A stretch of DNA of 64,000 bases from Massilia sp. Leaf139 (GTDB lineage Bacteria > Pseudomonadota > Gammaproteobacteria > Burkholderiales > Burkholderiaceae_D). Each line of letters starts with the position of its first letter. Positions within the stretch are counted from its first letter, which is position 1. The stretch covers positions 149,882 through 213,881 of the forward strand of contig NZ_LMOJ01000022.1 of NCBI RefSeq assembly GCF_001424165.1, given 5' to 3'. Under the pieces are notes generated by a model. The model worked only from the letters and a program-made list of their open reading frames with translations, had not been told where the DNA came from and made no database searches. Of the stretch, positions 9,067 to 18,425 are shown piece after piece. A program made the position numbers and the translations under genes.

Positions 9067-9142
9067 TGGTAGGCCGTGCGGGATTCGAACCTGCGACCAA
9101 CGGATTAAAAGTCCGCTGCTCTACCAGCTGAGCTAACGACCC
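9067..9142 (-). tRNA. tRNA-Lys (anticodon TTT)
   Basis: The 76-nt gene includes an encoded CCA. The acceptor pairs GGGTCGT with ACGGCCT, with two G-T pairs. The D arm carries AGCTCAGCTGGTAGAGC, the anticodon loop is CTTTTAA giving UUU, and the T arm carries GGTTCGAATCC. It lies 73 bases downstream of cpoB on the same strand, with a strong hairpin terminator following. Confidence 0.97.
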
Positions 9143-9215
9143 GAAAGAAGCAAGATTATAGGGCGCTGCCGTCGTGCTGTCAAACGTGCGGCCCCATTTT
9201 TGTTGCTATGCAGCT

Positions 9216-9971
9216 TTATTTCAGCGCGGCCAGGCGATCCTTGGCGGACTGCGCGGCTTGCGAATCGGGGAACTTCGACACCAGCGTCTGCAGGGTCTTC
9301 TTGGCCTTGACCTTGTCCTTGAGCTCGGCATAGCTGGTGGCGATGTTGAGCATCGCGTCCGGCGCCTTGGCGCTGCTGGCGTAGGTGGTGGTCACGACTT
9401 CCTGTGCGGCGATCGCGTTCTTGTAGTCGCGCTGGGCGTAGTAGGCATTGCCTAGCCAGTACTGGGCGTTCGAGGCGTAGGCCGAATCGGGATAGCGCTT
9501 GACGAAGTCCTGCAGGGCGGCGGCTGCCCGCTTGTAGTCGCCGCTCTTGAAGACTTCCATCGCGCCGTCGTAGGCCTGCTTTTCCGACGGCAGCACCTGC
9601 GCCGTCTCGCCGTCGATGGTTTCCGCGCGCGGCTCGAGCTTCTTGATGCGGGCGTCGAGGTCGGCGTACAGGGTGCGCTGGTTGTTCTGGGCCTTGCTGA
9701 CCTCGTTGGCAAGCACTTCGATCTGGCCGCGCAGCTTGGCGATCTCGGCCAGGGTCTGCTCCTGCTGGTTCAGGATGTCGAGGGTCGCGGTCTTGTCGGC
9801 CTTGGCGTCGAGGCGGGTGGTGAGGTCGCGCGTGATGGCGTCGACTTTCGCGCGCAGGTCGATGATCGCGCGGCGCGCTTCATCGTCGTCCAGGATGCCG
9901 GCGGACGCCTGCAGCGGCAGCACACAGGCCAGCAGCAGGGCGGCGAGGCGGGACGGGAACGGTTTCAGCAT
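9216..9971 (-). CDS. cpoB: Tol-Pal cell division coordinator CpoB (YbgF)
   Basis: This 251-residue periplasmic protein is the last gene of the tol-pal operon. A signal peptide (MLKPFPSRLAALLLACVLPLQASA) precedes a coiled-coil trimerisation region (about residues 30-110, rich in heptads such as LRAKVDAITRDL). The C-terminal TPR domain (about 125-251) contains YDGAMEVFKSGDYKRAAAA, repeated Tol-Pal TPR units and SYAELKDKVKAKKTLQTLV. CpoB binds TolA and links peptidoglycan synthesis at the septum with outer-membrane constriction. It follows pal after a 95-base gap, with no terminator between them. Confidence 0.93.
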   Translation of the reverse strand: MLKPFPSRLAALLLACVLPLQASAGILDDDEARRAIIDLRAKVDAITRDLTTRLDAKADKTATLDILNQQEQTLAEIAKLRGQIEVLANEVSKAQNNQRTLYADLDARIKKLEPRAETIDGETAQVLPSEKQAYDGAMEVFKSGDYKRAAAALQDFVKRYPDSAYASNAQYWLGNAYYAQRDYKNAIAAQEVVTTTYASSAKAPDAMLNIATSYAELKDKVKAKKTLQTLVSKFPDSQAAQSAKDRLAALK

Positions 9972-10066
9972 GTCGTATTCTTTCTATACTCAGTACGATG
10001 AAAAACGGGGGCGGTAGCAGTCTGCACTGCTCCCACCCCCGCTGTCAATTCACTGAAGCTTAAGGA

Positions 10067-10588
10067 TTACTGGTAGACGATGTCCGCGCGGCGGTTTTCA
10101 GCCCAGGCAGCTTCGCCCGAACCGGTTGCCTTCGGCTTTTCTTCGCCCAGCGACACGGCTTCCATCTGGCTCTCGGCCACGCCCAGGGTCGCCATCGAGC
10201 GACGGACGGCTTCGGCGCGCTTCTGGCCCAGGGCCAGGTTGTATTCGCTGCCGCCGCGATCATCGGTGTTACCCTGGATCAGGACTTTGCGGGCCTTGTT
10301 CTGGTTCAGGTAGTTCGAGTGGTTCGAGACGACCGGCTTGCCGTCTTCACGCACGACATAGCTGTCGAAGTCGAAGTAGACGCTGCGGTTGGCCAGCACG
10401 CCTTTCGGATCGTTCAGCGGATCGACGGTCGCGGTTTCCACTGGGCGGATGTCGCGGGTGTCGGCGGCTGCCGGCGGGGTCACTGCACGCTCTTCGACGG
10501 CCGGTGCGGCGACTGGCGCTGGCGATTTGCACGCTGCGAGCAGGGCAGCGGTGGCGATGATGAAGGACACACTCTTAACGTTGCGCAT
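10067..10588 (-). CDS. pal: peptidoglycan-associated lipoprotein Pal
   Basis: This 173-residue outer-membrane lipoprotein has a signal peptide ending in the lipobox LLAAC (Cys20), a Pro/Ala linker, and an OmpA-like domain from about residue 60. VYFDFDSYVV is the first strand, and DDRGGSEYNLALGQKRAEAV is the signature region with the Asp and Arg that bind diaminopimelate of peptidoglycan. The start is supported by AGGAGAG upstream. Pal anchors the outer membrane to the wall and is moved to the septum by TolB and TolA. It lies between tolB and cpoB. Confidence 0.96.
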   Translation of the reverse strand: MRNVKSVSFIIATAALLAACKSPAPVAAPAVEERAVTPPAAADTRDIRPVETATVDPLNDPKGVLANRSVYFDFDSYVVREDGKPVVSNHSNYLNQNKARKVLIQGNTDDRGGSEYNLALGQKRAEAVRRSMATLGVAESQMEAVSLGEEKPKATGSGEAAWAENRRADIVYQ

Positions 10589-10638
10589 GGATTTCTCTCC
10601 TGGTCTTGGTTGGTGATGGGCTTGCTAAACTAAGTTTT

Positions 10639-11904
10639 TTACTTCATGAAGGGACCCCAGCTGGGCTCCCGAATGTTTCCCGCGTTGGTGGTCAGGCGCT
10701 GCTTGACGCGGCCATCGGTCGATACGACGGCCAGCGAGGCACGCCCGCCGCCCTTGTTCGCATACATGATGTATTTGCCGTTCGGCGAAAAACTCGGTTC
10801 GGTGGCCCCATCGGCCAGGCGCAGTTCCTGGCCGCTGGCCAGATCCTTCGCGTAAAGAGAGTAGCCGCCGCCCTGCTGGGAGATCCAGGCCAGGGTTTTG
10901 CCGTCCGGAGAGACGCGCGGGCTGATGTTGTAATTGCCGTTGAAGGTAACGCGGGTGGCGTTGCCGCCCGAGACGCTCATCTTGTAGATCTGCGGGCCGC
11001 CGCTGCGGTCGCTGGTGAAATAGATGCTCTGGCCGTCGGCCGAGAATTGCGGTTCGGTGTCGATGCCGTTGCTGTTCGACAGGCGGCGCAGGCCGGAACC
11101 GTCGGCGTTGACGACATACACCTGGTAGCTGCCCGACTTCGACAGGGCGATCGCCAGCTTGCTGCCGTCCGGCGACCACGACGGCGCCGAGTTGCTGCCT
11201 TTTTCGCTGGCGATGACGCGGCGCTTGCCGGTCACCAGATCCTGCATGTAGATGACGGGCTTGCGGTCTTCGAAGGACACATAGGCGACGCGGCCGCCGT
11301 CGGGCGACCAGGACGGCGAGATGATCGGTTCCTTGCCGTGCACGGCGACGATCTCGTTCTCGCCGTCGGCATCCGCCACTGCCAGCGCGTAGCTGCGGCC
11401 GGCGCGGTTTTCCTTCACGTAGGCGATGCGGGTCGAGAAGATGCCGCGCACGCCGGTCAGCTTTTCGTAGACGTCGTCGGCGATGCGGTGCGCCTGCAGG
11501 CGCGTGTACTTCGGCTGCACTTCGCCGCCCAGCTGCGAGAGCTGGCTGCCTTTCACGGTGTCGTAGAGCTTGTAGCGCACGGCGAAGCGGCCGTCCGGCT
11601 GCTTGGCCACGCTGCCGACCACGAGGGCGTCGGCGCCGCGCGCCTTCCAGCTGCTCGGGTCGATCGGGGCGCTGTCGCTGATCACTTGTCCTGCGTTGAT
11701 GACCTTGAAGACGCCGCTGCGCTCGAGGTCGGCGCGCACGATGGCCGACACCTGGTCGGGCGCGATCGATTCGTCGGCGAAGGCAGCGACGGCCACCGGA
11801 ATCTGGTTACTGCCGACGCCGGCGATCTCGACTTGCAGCTGGGCGTTGGCAGCCGACCCGATCAACAGGGTGGCGCTGAAGAATAAATAATGAAGTTTTT
11901 TCAT
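10639..11904 (-). CDS. tolB: Tol-Pal system beta-propeller protein TolB
   Basis: This 421-residue periplasmic protein has a signal peptide (MKKLHYLFFSATLLIGSAANAQ), a TolB N-terminal domain (about 25-160), then WD40-like beta-propeller repeats recognisable by recurring SPSWSPDGGRVAYVSF, APSWSPDGSKLAI, EPQFSADGQSIYFTS, SPRVSPDGKTLAW and EPSFSPNGKYIMY. TolB binds Pal and, through its N-terminal TolA box, TolA. I chose the ATG at 11904 because the signal peptide starts there; an upstream TTG would add six residues. The gene sits 34 bases after tolA and 50 bases before pal. Confidence 0.95.
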   Translation of the reverse strand: MKKLHYLFFSATLLIGSAANAQLQVEIAGVGSNQIPVAVAAFADESIAPDQVSAIVRADLERSGVFKVINAGQVISDSAPIDPSSWKARGADALVVGSVAKQPDGRFAVRYKLYDTVKGSQLSQLGGEVQPKYTRLQAHRIADDVYEKLTGVRGIFSTRIAYVKENRAGRSYALAVADADGENEIVAVHGKEPIISPSWSPDGGRVAYVSFEDRKPVIYMQDLVTGKRRVIASEKGSNSAPSWSPDGSKLAIALSKSGSYQVYVVNADGSGLRRLSNSNGIDTEPQFSADGQSIYFTSDRSGGPQIYKMSVSGGNATRVTFNGNYNISPRVSPDGKTLAWISQQGGGYSLYAKDLASGQELRLADGATEPSFSPNGKYIMYANKGGGRASLAVVSTDGRVKQRLTTNAGNIREPSWGPFMK

Positions 11905-11938
11905 GCGTTCTTTTCTCGGCAAAGATTGTTCGTAACGA

Positions 11939-12928
11939 TCAGTCCAGGTCTTTCATGGAGAAATTGACCACGATTGTGCGTTCCACCGTACCATCTTTCT
12001 TCTTTGGCAGCGGGGACGATTTGTTGATGCCGCGTTCCACCGCATCGTCGAACTGCGGCACGCCGCTGCTCTTGCTCAGACGTACCGACAGGATCTCGCC
12101 GGTCGGCAGCAGCTCGACCTTGAACACGGCTTTCGGATTGCCGGGGACGTCGGTGCTGCCGGCAAAGGTCGTGTTGCTCTTGATGAGGGCGGTCAGCTTG
12201 GCGACATAGCCGGCGTCGATCTTCGGCGCGCTCGACTTCTGCGCGCTGCCCGTGGTGCCGGCGGCGCCCATCATGCGCTTGAGTTCGTCTTCGCGCATCT
12301 TGTCGAGCTTGGCCTGCTCGGCTTTCTCGGCCTTGGCCTTGGCGGCCTTTTCGGCGGCGACTTTCTTTTTCTCCGCTTCGAGTTTTTCGGCGGCCAGCTT
12401 CTTCTCGGCTTCTTTCTTCTCGAGCTCTTTCTTTTCCTGCTCCTTTTTCTCGGCGAGTTTTTTATCGGCCGCTTTTTTCTCGGCCAGTTCCTTGGCCTTC
12501 AGTTCTTCGCGTTCCTTCTTCTCGGCCAGTTCGCGCTTTTCCTGCAGCTCGCGCTGCTTCTTCTGCTCGGCCAGCTTCTTCTCGCGTTCGAGATTGATGT
12601 CGGGCGTGGCCGGCTTCACCGGTTCCGGCTCGACGGCTTTCGGCGTCGGCGGCGGTGGCGTCGGGGTCGGCTCCGGCTGCGGTTCCGGTTCGCGCACTTC
12701 CGGCGGCGTGGGCGGCGGCAGGGCCGGCGCGGCGGCCGATTCCACCTTCATGTCCCAGACCTCGGCTTCCACCGCGGGCGGGGTCGCGTTCTGCCAGTTG
12801 ATGCCGATGTAGAGGAAGGCCAGCAGCAGGGCGTGCACCGCCAGCGCCAGCACGATGGCGGGCACGCGGTTCGGGTCGGGCGGCACCGTGTAGGGGGCGC
12901 CGATGGTGGCTGGCTTCATTGCGGACAT
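11939..12928 (-). CDS. tolA: cell envelope protein TolA
   Basis: This 329-residue inner-membrane protein has a short cytoplasmic N-terminus and a single membrane helix (about residues 24-45, IVLALAVHALLLAFLYIGI). A Pro-rich stretch (about 65-100) and a long Lys/Glu/Ala helical domain (about 105-215, repeats such as EKKEAEKKLAAEKLEAEKKK) span the periplasm. The C-terminal domain III carries TonB-like features (LLPTGEILSVRLSKSSGVPQFDDAV). TolA couples the TolQR proton motor to TolB-Pal. It follows tolR after 9 bases. Confidence 0.93.
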   Translation of the reverse strand: MSAMKPATIGAPYTVPPDPNRVPAIVLALAVHALLLAFLYIGINWQNATPPAVEAEVWDMKVESAAAPALPPPTPPEVREPEPQPEPTPTPPPPTPKAVEPEPVKPATPDINLEREKKLAEQKKQRELQEKRELAEKKEREELKAKELAEKKAADKKLAEKKEQEKKELEKKEAEKKLAAEKLEAEKKKVAAEKAAKAKAEKAEQAKLDKMREDELKRMMGAAGTTGSAQKSSAPKIDAGYVAKLTALIKSNTTFAGSTDVPGNPKAVFKVELLPTGEILSVRLSKSSGVPQFDDAVERGINKSSPLPKKKDGTVERTIVVNFSMKDLD

Positions 12929-12937
12929 TGCTTGCTT

Positions 12938-13369
12938 TTACTGAGTAGCGAGACCGACGCGGTTGATCCCCAATTTTTTCGATTCCGAAATCAGTTCGAT
13001 CACTTCGGCATACTTGCTGTCGCGGTCTCCCGCGATCATCACCGGGTAGTCCGGATTCGTCTCGTGCAGTTCGCGCAGGCGCGCCAGCAGGGCTTTGCGA
13101 TCCGGCATCGTCTCGGCGGCGACCGTTTCCTTGCCGCTCACGCCGATCGCCAGCGTGGCGTCGGGCTTCACGGTGATGTGGATATAGGTATCCGGCGGCA
13201 GCGAGGATTTTTCCGCGCTCGGCAGGTTGACCACGTTCGGCGTCACATTGGCCGGCACCGCCATGAAGATGATGAGCAGCACCAGCATCACGTCGATGTA
13301 GGGCACGACGTTGATCTCGGACTTCAGTTTGCTGCGGCGGCCGCCGCGCATGCTGCTGGAAAAGGCCAT
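12938..13369 (-). CDS. tolR: Tol-Pal system protein TolR (ExbD-type)
   Basis: This 143-residue protein has one N-terminal membrane helix containing the essential aspartate (VVPYIDVMLVLLIIFM, Asp about residue 26), preceded by KSEINV. A periplasmic ExbD/TolR domain follows. TolR forms the proton-driven stator with TolQ. A GAGGAT ribosome site precedes the start. It lies 15 bases after tolQ. Confidence 0.95.
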   Translation of the reverse strand: MAFSSSMRGGRRSKLKSEINVVPYIDVMLVLLIIFMAVPANVTPNVVNLPSAEKSSLPPDTYIHITVKPDATLAIGVSGKETVAAETMPDRKALLARLRELHETNPDYPVMIAGDRDSKYAEVIELISESKKLGINRVGLATQ

Positions 13370-13384
13370 GGTCTATCCTCCCGA

Positions 13385-14068
13385 TCAGCGCGACTGGCGC
13401 TGCAGGATGTTCGAGAATTCCTCGACGAAGCTTTCGAACCGGGTCGCGAGGCGGTCGATGTCGTGCGTGAAGCGGTTGTAGGCGACGACCGCCGGGATCG
13501 CCGCGAACAGGCCGATGGCGGTTGCGATCAGCGCTTCGGCAATGCCGGGCGCGACCACGGCCAGCGTGGCTTGCTGCACGCTGGCCAGGCCGCGGAAGGC
13601 GTTCATGATGCCCCAGACGGTGCCGAGCAGGCCGATGTAGGGGGAGACCGAACCGACCGAGGCCAGGAAGTTCAGGTGCAGGTCGAGGCCGTCGAGTTCG
13701 CGCTGGAAGGCGGCGCGCATGGCGCGGCGCGAGCCGTCGAGTACGGCGCCCATGTCGAGCGCGTCGCGCGAGGCCTGCTTGCCCTTGATGAACTCGCCCA
13801 TGCCGGCTTCGAAGATGCGTGCCAGCGGGCCGCTCTGGTCGCGCTGGGCCGAGGCCGACTGGTGCAGGGTGTGCAGGTTGCCGCCGGCCCAGAAGCTGCG
13901 TTCGAACTGCTCGGTCTGGCGGCGCGCCGCGCGAATGGCGAACAGCTTGCGGAAGATGTACGACCAGCTGACCACGGACAGCACGAGCAGCAGCAGCATG
14001 ATGAGCTGCACGATCAGGTGCGCGTTGCTGATAAGAGCCAGGAAGGAAAGGTCGTGGGATGGTGTCAT
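13385..14068 (-). CDS. tolQ: Tol-Pal system protein TolQ
   Basis: This 227-residue polytopic inner-membrane protein of the ExbB/TolQ/MotA family has three helices (about residues 12-36, 130-150 and 170-190). The conserved segment SVSPYIGLLGTVWGIMNAF and the final APGIAEALIATAIGLFAAIPAVVAYN carry the proton-channel and TolR-contact residues. I use the ATG at 14068 (MTPSHDLSF), which matches the length of homologs, over a TTG seven codons upstream. It sits 35 bases after ybgC and begins the motor genes of the operon. Confidence 0.94.
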   Translation of the reverse strand: MTPSHDLSFLALISNAHLIVQLIMLLLLVLSVVSWSYIFRKLFAIRAARRQTEQFERSFWAGGNLHTLHQSASAQRDQSGPLARIFEAGMGEFIKGKQASRDALDMGAVLDGSRRAMRAAFQRELDGLDLHLNFLASVGSVSPYIGLLGTVWGIMNAFRGLASVQQATLAVVAPGIAEALIATAIGLFAAIPAVVAYNRFTHDIDRLATRFESFVEEFSNILQRQSR

Positions 14069-14103
14069 CGGTGAGCAGCAAATAAGCAATATTGTTGAAT
14101 GGA

Positions 14104-14508
14104 TCAGGCGGCACGCATTTTATCAGCCACGTCGCCGGGTAGCGAGCGCGGACGAACGGTGGCGAGGTCGACGCAGCCGACTTTCACGCTCGCTTCGACC
14201 AGCAATTGATCGCCTTTATAGGCTTTCTGGGCGAACTGTACCGACGCACGGCCCAGCTTCTCCACCGTGAGCGTCAGGGTGATTTCGTCGTCGAGGCGGG
14301 CCGGCGCGTGGTAATCGATGCTGGCGCTTTTCACGACGAAACCGGCGCCTTCACGCTCGATCAGCGCCTGCTGGTCGACGCCGGCGGCGCGCAGCCATTC
14401 GGTGCGCGCCCGTTCGAAGAACTTCAGGTAATTCGCGTAGAACACGATACCGCCCGCGTCCGTATCTTCGTAATAAACCCGTACTGTCCAGGTGAAAGGC
14501 GAAGGCAT
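14104..14508 (-). CDS. ybgC: acyl-CoA thioesterase YbgC
   Basis: This 134-residue hot-dog-fold thioesterase has the 4HBT/YbgC signature YYEDTDAGGIVFYANYLKFF followed by ERARTEWLR, with the catalytic Asp of DTDAGG. YbgC acts on short acyl-CoAs and is the usual first gene of tol-pal operons, possibly linking phospholipid metabolism to envelope constriction. The ATG at 14508 fits homologs; an upstream in-frame start would add 23 unlikely residues. Confidence 0.93.
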   Translation of the reverse strand: MPSPFTWTVRVYYEDTDAGGIVFYANYLKFFERARTEWLRAAGVDQQALIEREGAGFVVKSASIDYHAPARLDDEITLTLTVEKLGRASVQFAQKAYKGDQLLVEASVKVGCVDLATVRPRSLPGDVADKMRAA

Positions 14509-14706
14509 CTTATCTGCCAAAAATGATAATAGGAAACATTTTACGCCATCGGCGCATATGTACGCTAGAGAACACACGACCGGGGCAGCGCAGCCGGTGC
14601 ATTCGTTTGAAATCCGTGGAGCGCGCGTAGTAGACGAGAGACAACGCTGTCAGGACAACAACTGTAACACTTTCTCACAATTATCGAAGGCGGGGCGCAC
14701 GCCCGC

Positions 14707-14850
14707 TTTGGGTAGCGTAGGCGGGTCTCCCCCCCACGCGCTGATACCTGTCGGCTCCGGTTTCGTGCTCGACGATCTTGCCGGTACGTATCACGCGTGG
14801 GCGGTTTTGATCCCCTGGATCAAAACCCCCGCCCACCCTACGGGTTACCC
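14707..14850. repeat. palindromic intergenic repeat element (TAGGGTGGGC family)
   Basis: The ends (about 14709-14724 and 14828-14850) are imperfect inverted copies built on TAGGGTGGGCGGG. Inside, CCCACGCGCTGATAC near 14740 faces GTATCACGCGTGGG near 14790. A stem at 14797-14836 (arms GTGGGCGGTTTTGATCC and GGATCAAAAC plus CCGCCCAC) could end ydfG transcription on the minus strand. Related sequence recurs at 25737-25771 and 34275-34292. The element lies between ydfG and ybgC. Confidence 0.6.
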
Positions 14851-14864
14851 ACGGAGGTTGCGGC

Positions 14865-15611
14865 TCACACCCGCTTGATGTTGAACGGCGCAAACCCCTG
14901 GCAGGTCGGCATCATCTCGATGCTGTTGACATTGATATGCGGCGGCAGCGTCGCGATCCAGTAGGCCGTCTCGGCGATGTCCTTCGCAGTCAGCGGTGTC
15001 GTGCCCTCGTAGACCTTGGCCGCGGCTTCGTCATTGCCCTTGAAGCGCACGTTCGAGAATTCGGTGCCGCCGCACAGGCCCGGCGCCAGGTTGGTGGCGC
15101 GCACGCCGGTGCCGACCAGGTCGGCGCGCAGGTTCAGGGTGAACTGCTCGACGAAGGCCTTGGTGGCGCCGTACACGTTGCCGCCGGGGTAGGGGTAGTG
15201 ACCGGCGACCGAACCCAGGTTGATCACCAGGCCGCTGCCGCGCTCGACCATGCTAGGGAGCAGGGCGCGCGTCATCGTCACCAGGCCCTTGCAGTTGGTG
15301 GCGATCATGGTCTCCCAGTCCTCCAGCGGCGCCTCGTGCGCCGGCGCCGTGCCCAGCGCGAGGCCGGCGTTATTGATCAGGACGTCGATCTGGCGCCAGG
15401 ATTGCGGCAGCATGGCCAGCGCATCTTCGATCGACTGCTTGTCCGTCACGTCCATTTCGACCGGCAAGGCCGATTCGCCCAGTTCGCCCGCCAGCGCCGT
15501 CAGGCGCTCCTTGCGGCGCGCCGCCATCACGACCTGGTGGCCGTTGCGAACGAAGGTGCGCGCCATTTCGGCGCCGAAGCCGGCGGAGGCGCCGGTGATG
15601 AAAACGATCAT
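14865..15611 (-). CDS. ydfG: NADP-dependent 3-hydroxy acid dehydrogenase YdfG (SDR)
   Basis: This 248-residue short-chain dehydrogenase has the cofactor motif TGASAGFG (residues 6-13), the NNAG motif (LINNAGLALG), catalytic Ser in NLGSVAG, and Tyr-x-x-x-Lys in YGATK. Similarity to E. coli YdfG is very high, including GGTEFSNVRFKG and LPPHINVNSIEMMP. Such enzymes oxidise serine, allo-threonine and other 3-hydroxy acids with NADP. It is cytoplasmic. It is divergent from glyA, which acts on the same amino acids, although any functional link is inference. Confidence 0.92.
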   Translation of the reverse strand: MIVFITGASAGFGAEMARTFVRNGHQVVMAARRKERLTALAGELGESALPVEMDVTDKQSIEDALAMLPQSWRQIDVLINNAGLALGTAPAHEAPLEDWETMIATNCKGLVTMTRALLPSMVERGSGLVINLGSVAGHYPYPGGNVYGATKAFVEQFTLNLRADLVGTGVRATNLAPGLCGGTEFSNVRFKGNDEAAAKVYEGTTPLTAKDIAETAYWIATLPPHINVNSIEMMPTCQGFAPFNIKRV

Positions 15612-15710
15612 GGTGGAATATCCTCGAGTGACGGTGGCGTGTTCGGATTGTAGCCGAAATGACCATGTTGCCTGTCCCTGGCCATCCTTGTCAGCCAGGC
15701 ATTGGCTTCC

Positions 15711-15739
15711 TTGCCCTCAGCGGACAGTTCACATACAAT
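15711..15739 (+). promoter_or_regulatory. sigma70-type promoter of the glyA leader
   Basis: TTGCCC at 15711-15716 and TACAAT at 15734-15739 are 17 bases apart, placing the transcription start near 15746, just before the riboswitch. Confidence 0.6.
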
Positions 15740-15755
15740 CCTGAGTCCATTTATG

Positions 15756-15855
15756 TCTCACGTAACTGGCGAAAACTGTCACGCAGCGCGTGACGGGAAA
15801 GGTGGACACCCACCGGGGAACGTGAGATTTCATCCGCCGTTCGCCTGGGCAGCCG
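15756..15855 (+). promoter_or_regulatory. ZTP riboswitch (pfl motif) upstream of glyA
   Basis: The leader has the layout of the ZTP/ZMP-sensing riboswitch. A perfect 8-bp P1 (TCTCACGT at 15756-15763 with ACGTGAGA at 15820-15827) encloses the conserved ACTGGCG, two small hairpins and CCGGGGAA. A linker follows, then the second domain with the hallmark GCCTGGGCA near 15843. ZTP riboswitches sense the purine intermediate that builds up when 10-formyl-THF is short and raise one-carbon gene expression; glyA is a known target. I see no clear intrinsic terminator between the aptamer and glyA, so control may be at translation. Confidence 0.88.
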
Positions 15856-15954
15856 ACAATTCGCGTGCATTGCATCGCGGGTCGCTGCTTTCCGGGCCTC
15901 CTGCCGATCCAACACTGCCGTTGTCCGGTTCCTTTATCGATTGGAGTTTCGTTC

Positions 15955-17202
<1,248 letters not shown>

Positions 17203-17233
17203 TCGTCATTTCGCTGCAAACGTAGTAGAGTTC

Positions 17234-17266
17234 AGGAACGGCACGCCTTGCAAGGCTGCCGTTCCT
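17234..17266 (+). terminator. terminator after glyA
   Basis: AGGAACGGCA at 17234-17243 pairs with TGCCGTTCCT at 17257-17266, about 30 bases past the stop codon. Only a short T pair follows, so efficiency is uncertain. Confidence 0.6.
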
Positions 17267-17311
17267 TCGCATTACCGCATCACCAAGTAATATTCAGCAC
17301 CACCGGCGCCC

Positions 17312-17770
17312 ATGAAATGTCCGTTCTGCCAGCATGAAGACACGCAAGTCCTCGATACCCGCGTATCCGAGGAGGGCGACGCCATCCGCCGCAGGCGCCG
17401 CTGCGTGCAGTGCGACAAGCGCTTCACCACCTACGAACGCATCGAACTGTCGATGCCGATCATCGTCAAGAAAAACGGCAGCCGCACCGAGTTCGCCAGC
17501 AGCAAGCTGCGCGGCAGCCTGATGCTGGCCCTGCGCAAGCGTCCGGTCTCGGCCGAAGCGATCGACGCCGCCGTCGCCTCGATCGGCGAAAAGCTGCTCA
17601 CCAGCGGCCGCCGCGAAGTCGATACCGGCTATGTCGGCGAACTCGTGATGCAGGAACTCAAGCGCCTGGACGAGATCGCGTATATCCGCTTCGCCTCCGT
17701 CTATAAAGACTTCAAGGATCTGGCCGAGTTCCAGCAGGCGCTCGCCGAAGTGGGCCACTCCCGCAAGTAG
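17312..17770 (+). CDS. nrdR: transcriptional repressor NrdR
   Basis: This 152-residue repressor of ribonucleotide reductase genes has an N-terminal zinc ribbon (CPFC at residues 3-6 and CVQC near 31-34) followed by an ATP-cone (about 49-139; [20 protein letters not shown]). It senses ATP/dATP and binds NrdR boxes. The gene lies downstream of glyA, a common order in proteobacteria. Confidence 0.97.
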   Translation: MKCPFCQHEDTQVLDTRVSEEGDAIRRRRRCVQCDKRFTTYERIELSMPIIVKKNGSRTEFASSKLRGSLMLALRKRPVSAEAIDAAVASIGEKLLTSGRREVDTGYVGELVMQELKRLDEIAYIRFASVYKDFKDLAEFQQALAEVGHSRK

Positions 17771-17885
17771 ATCAAAGGCGTTTGTTCTACCTGCGCACGC
17801 TTGAGCCAACGCAGGGGAGCGCCCACCCTCGCTGATAACTTCGCAGCTCGCGCACATTCCTGCGCCTGAACTGTGGAGGCATCCC

Positions 17886-18425
17886 TTGCAGCAGACTCGC
17901 TCCGGCGGCTTCACGCTCGTCGAAACCCTGGTCGCCATGTTCGTACTGGCCCTCGGCGTGGTCGGCGCCGCCAGTACGCAAGCTGCCAGCGCGCGCCTGC
18001 GCCAGCAGGCCGCACTCGAATCCGAAGCGGTGCAGCTGGCGGCCTCGCTCGGTGCGCGCATGCGCGTCAATGCCCCGCTGATGGCGCTGCCCGACGCGTC
18101 CAATCCCTACCTCGGTTTTCAGTACGACGCCGCTGCCGGCGATCCGGCGCCGCCGCCTGCGCAATGCATCGGCACGGCCGATTGCGATCCGGGCAAGATG
18201 GCCGCTTTCGATCTGTACGAGGCGGCGCGCATCGTGCACGCGGCCTTTCCCGGCGGGCGCATTGCCGTCTGCCGCGATGCCGGCGGCTGGAGCGCAAGCA
18301 CCCAGTCCTTCGTGTGGGCCTGCAGCGGCGGCGCCGATGCGCCGGTGGTCGTCAAGCTGGGCTGGCGGACGCCCGGCGCGCCCGCGCAGGACGGGCCGAT
18401 TGTCACGCTGGTGGTGGCGGGATGA
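17886..18425 (+). CDS. pilV: type IV pilus minor pilin PilV
   Basis: This 179-residue pilin-like protein has a short leader and prepilin peptidase site (SGG followed by FTLVETLVAMFVLALGVVG), the class III signal of type IV pilins, then a periplasmic domain. The TTG start is set by GGAGG nine bases upstream. PilV, PilW, PilX and FimT prime pilus assembly at the inner membrane. It overlaps pilW by four bases (ATGA). Confidence 0.85.
   Translation: MQQTRSGGFTLVETLVAMFVLALGVVGAASTQAASARLRQQAALESEAVQLAASLGARMRVNAPLMALPDASNPYLGFQYDAAAGDPAPPPAQCIGTADCDPGKMAAFDLYEAARIVHAAFPGGRIAVCRDAGGWSASTQSFVWACSGGADAPVVVKLGWRTPGAPAQDGPIVTLVVAG

Noticed and set aside
9067..9142. tRNA-Lys as attachment site for the AT-rich island
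   Set aside because: No integrase gene or direct repeat of the tRNA 3' end was found on the far side of the island near 6.9 kb.
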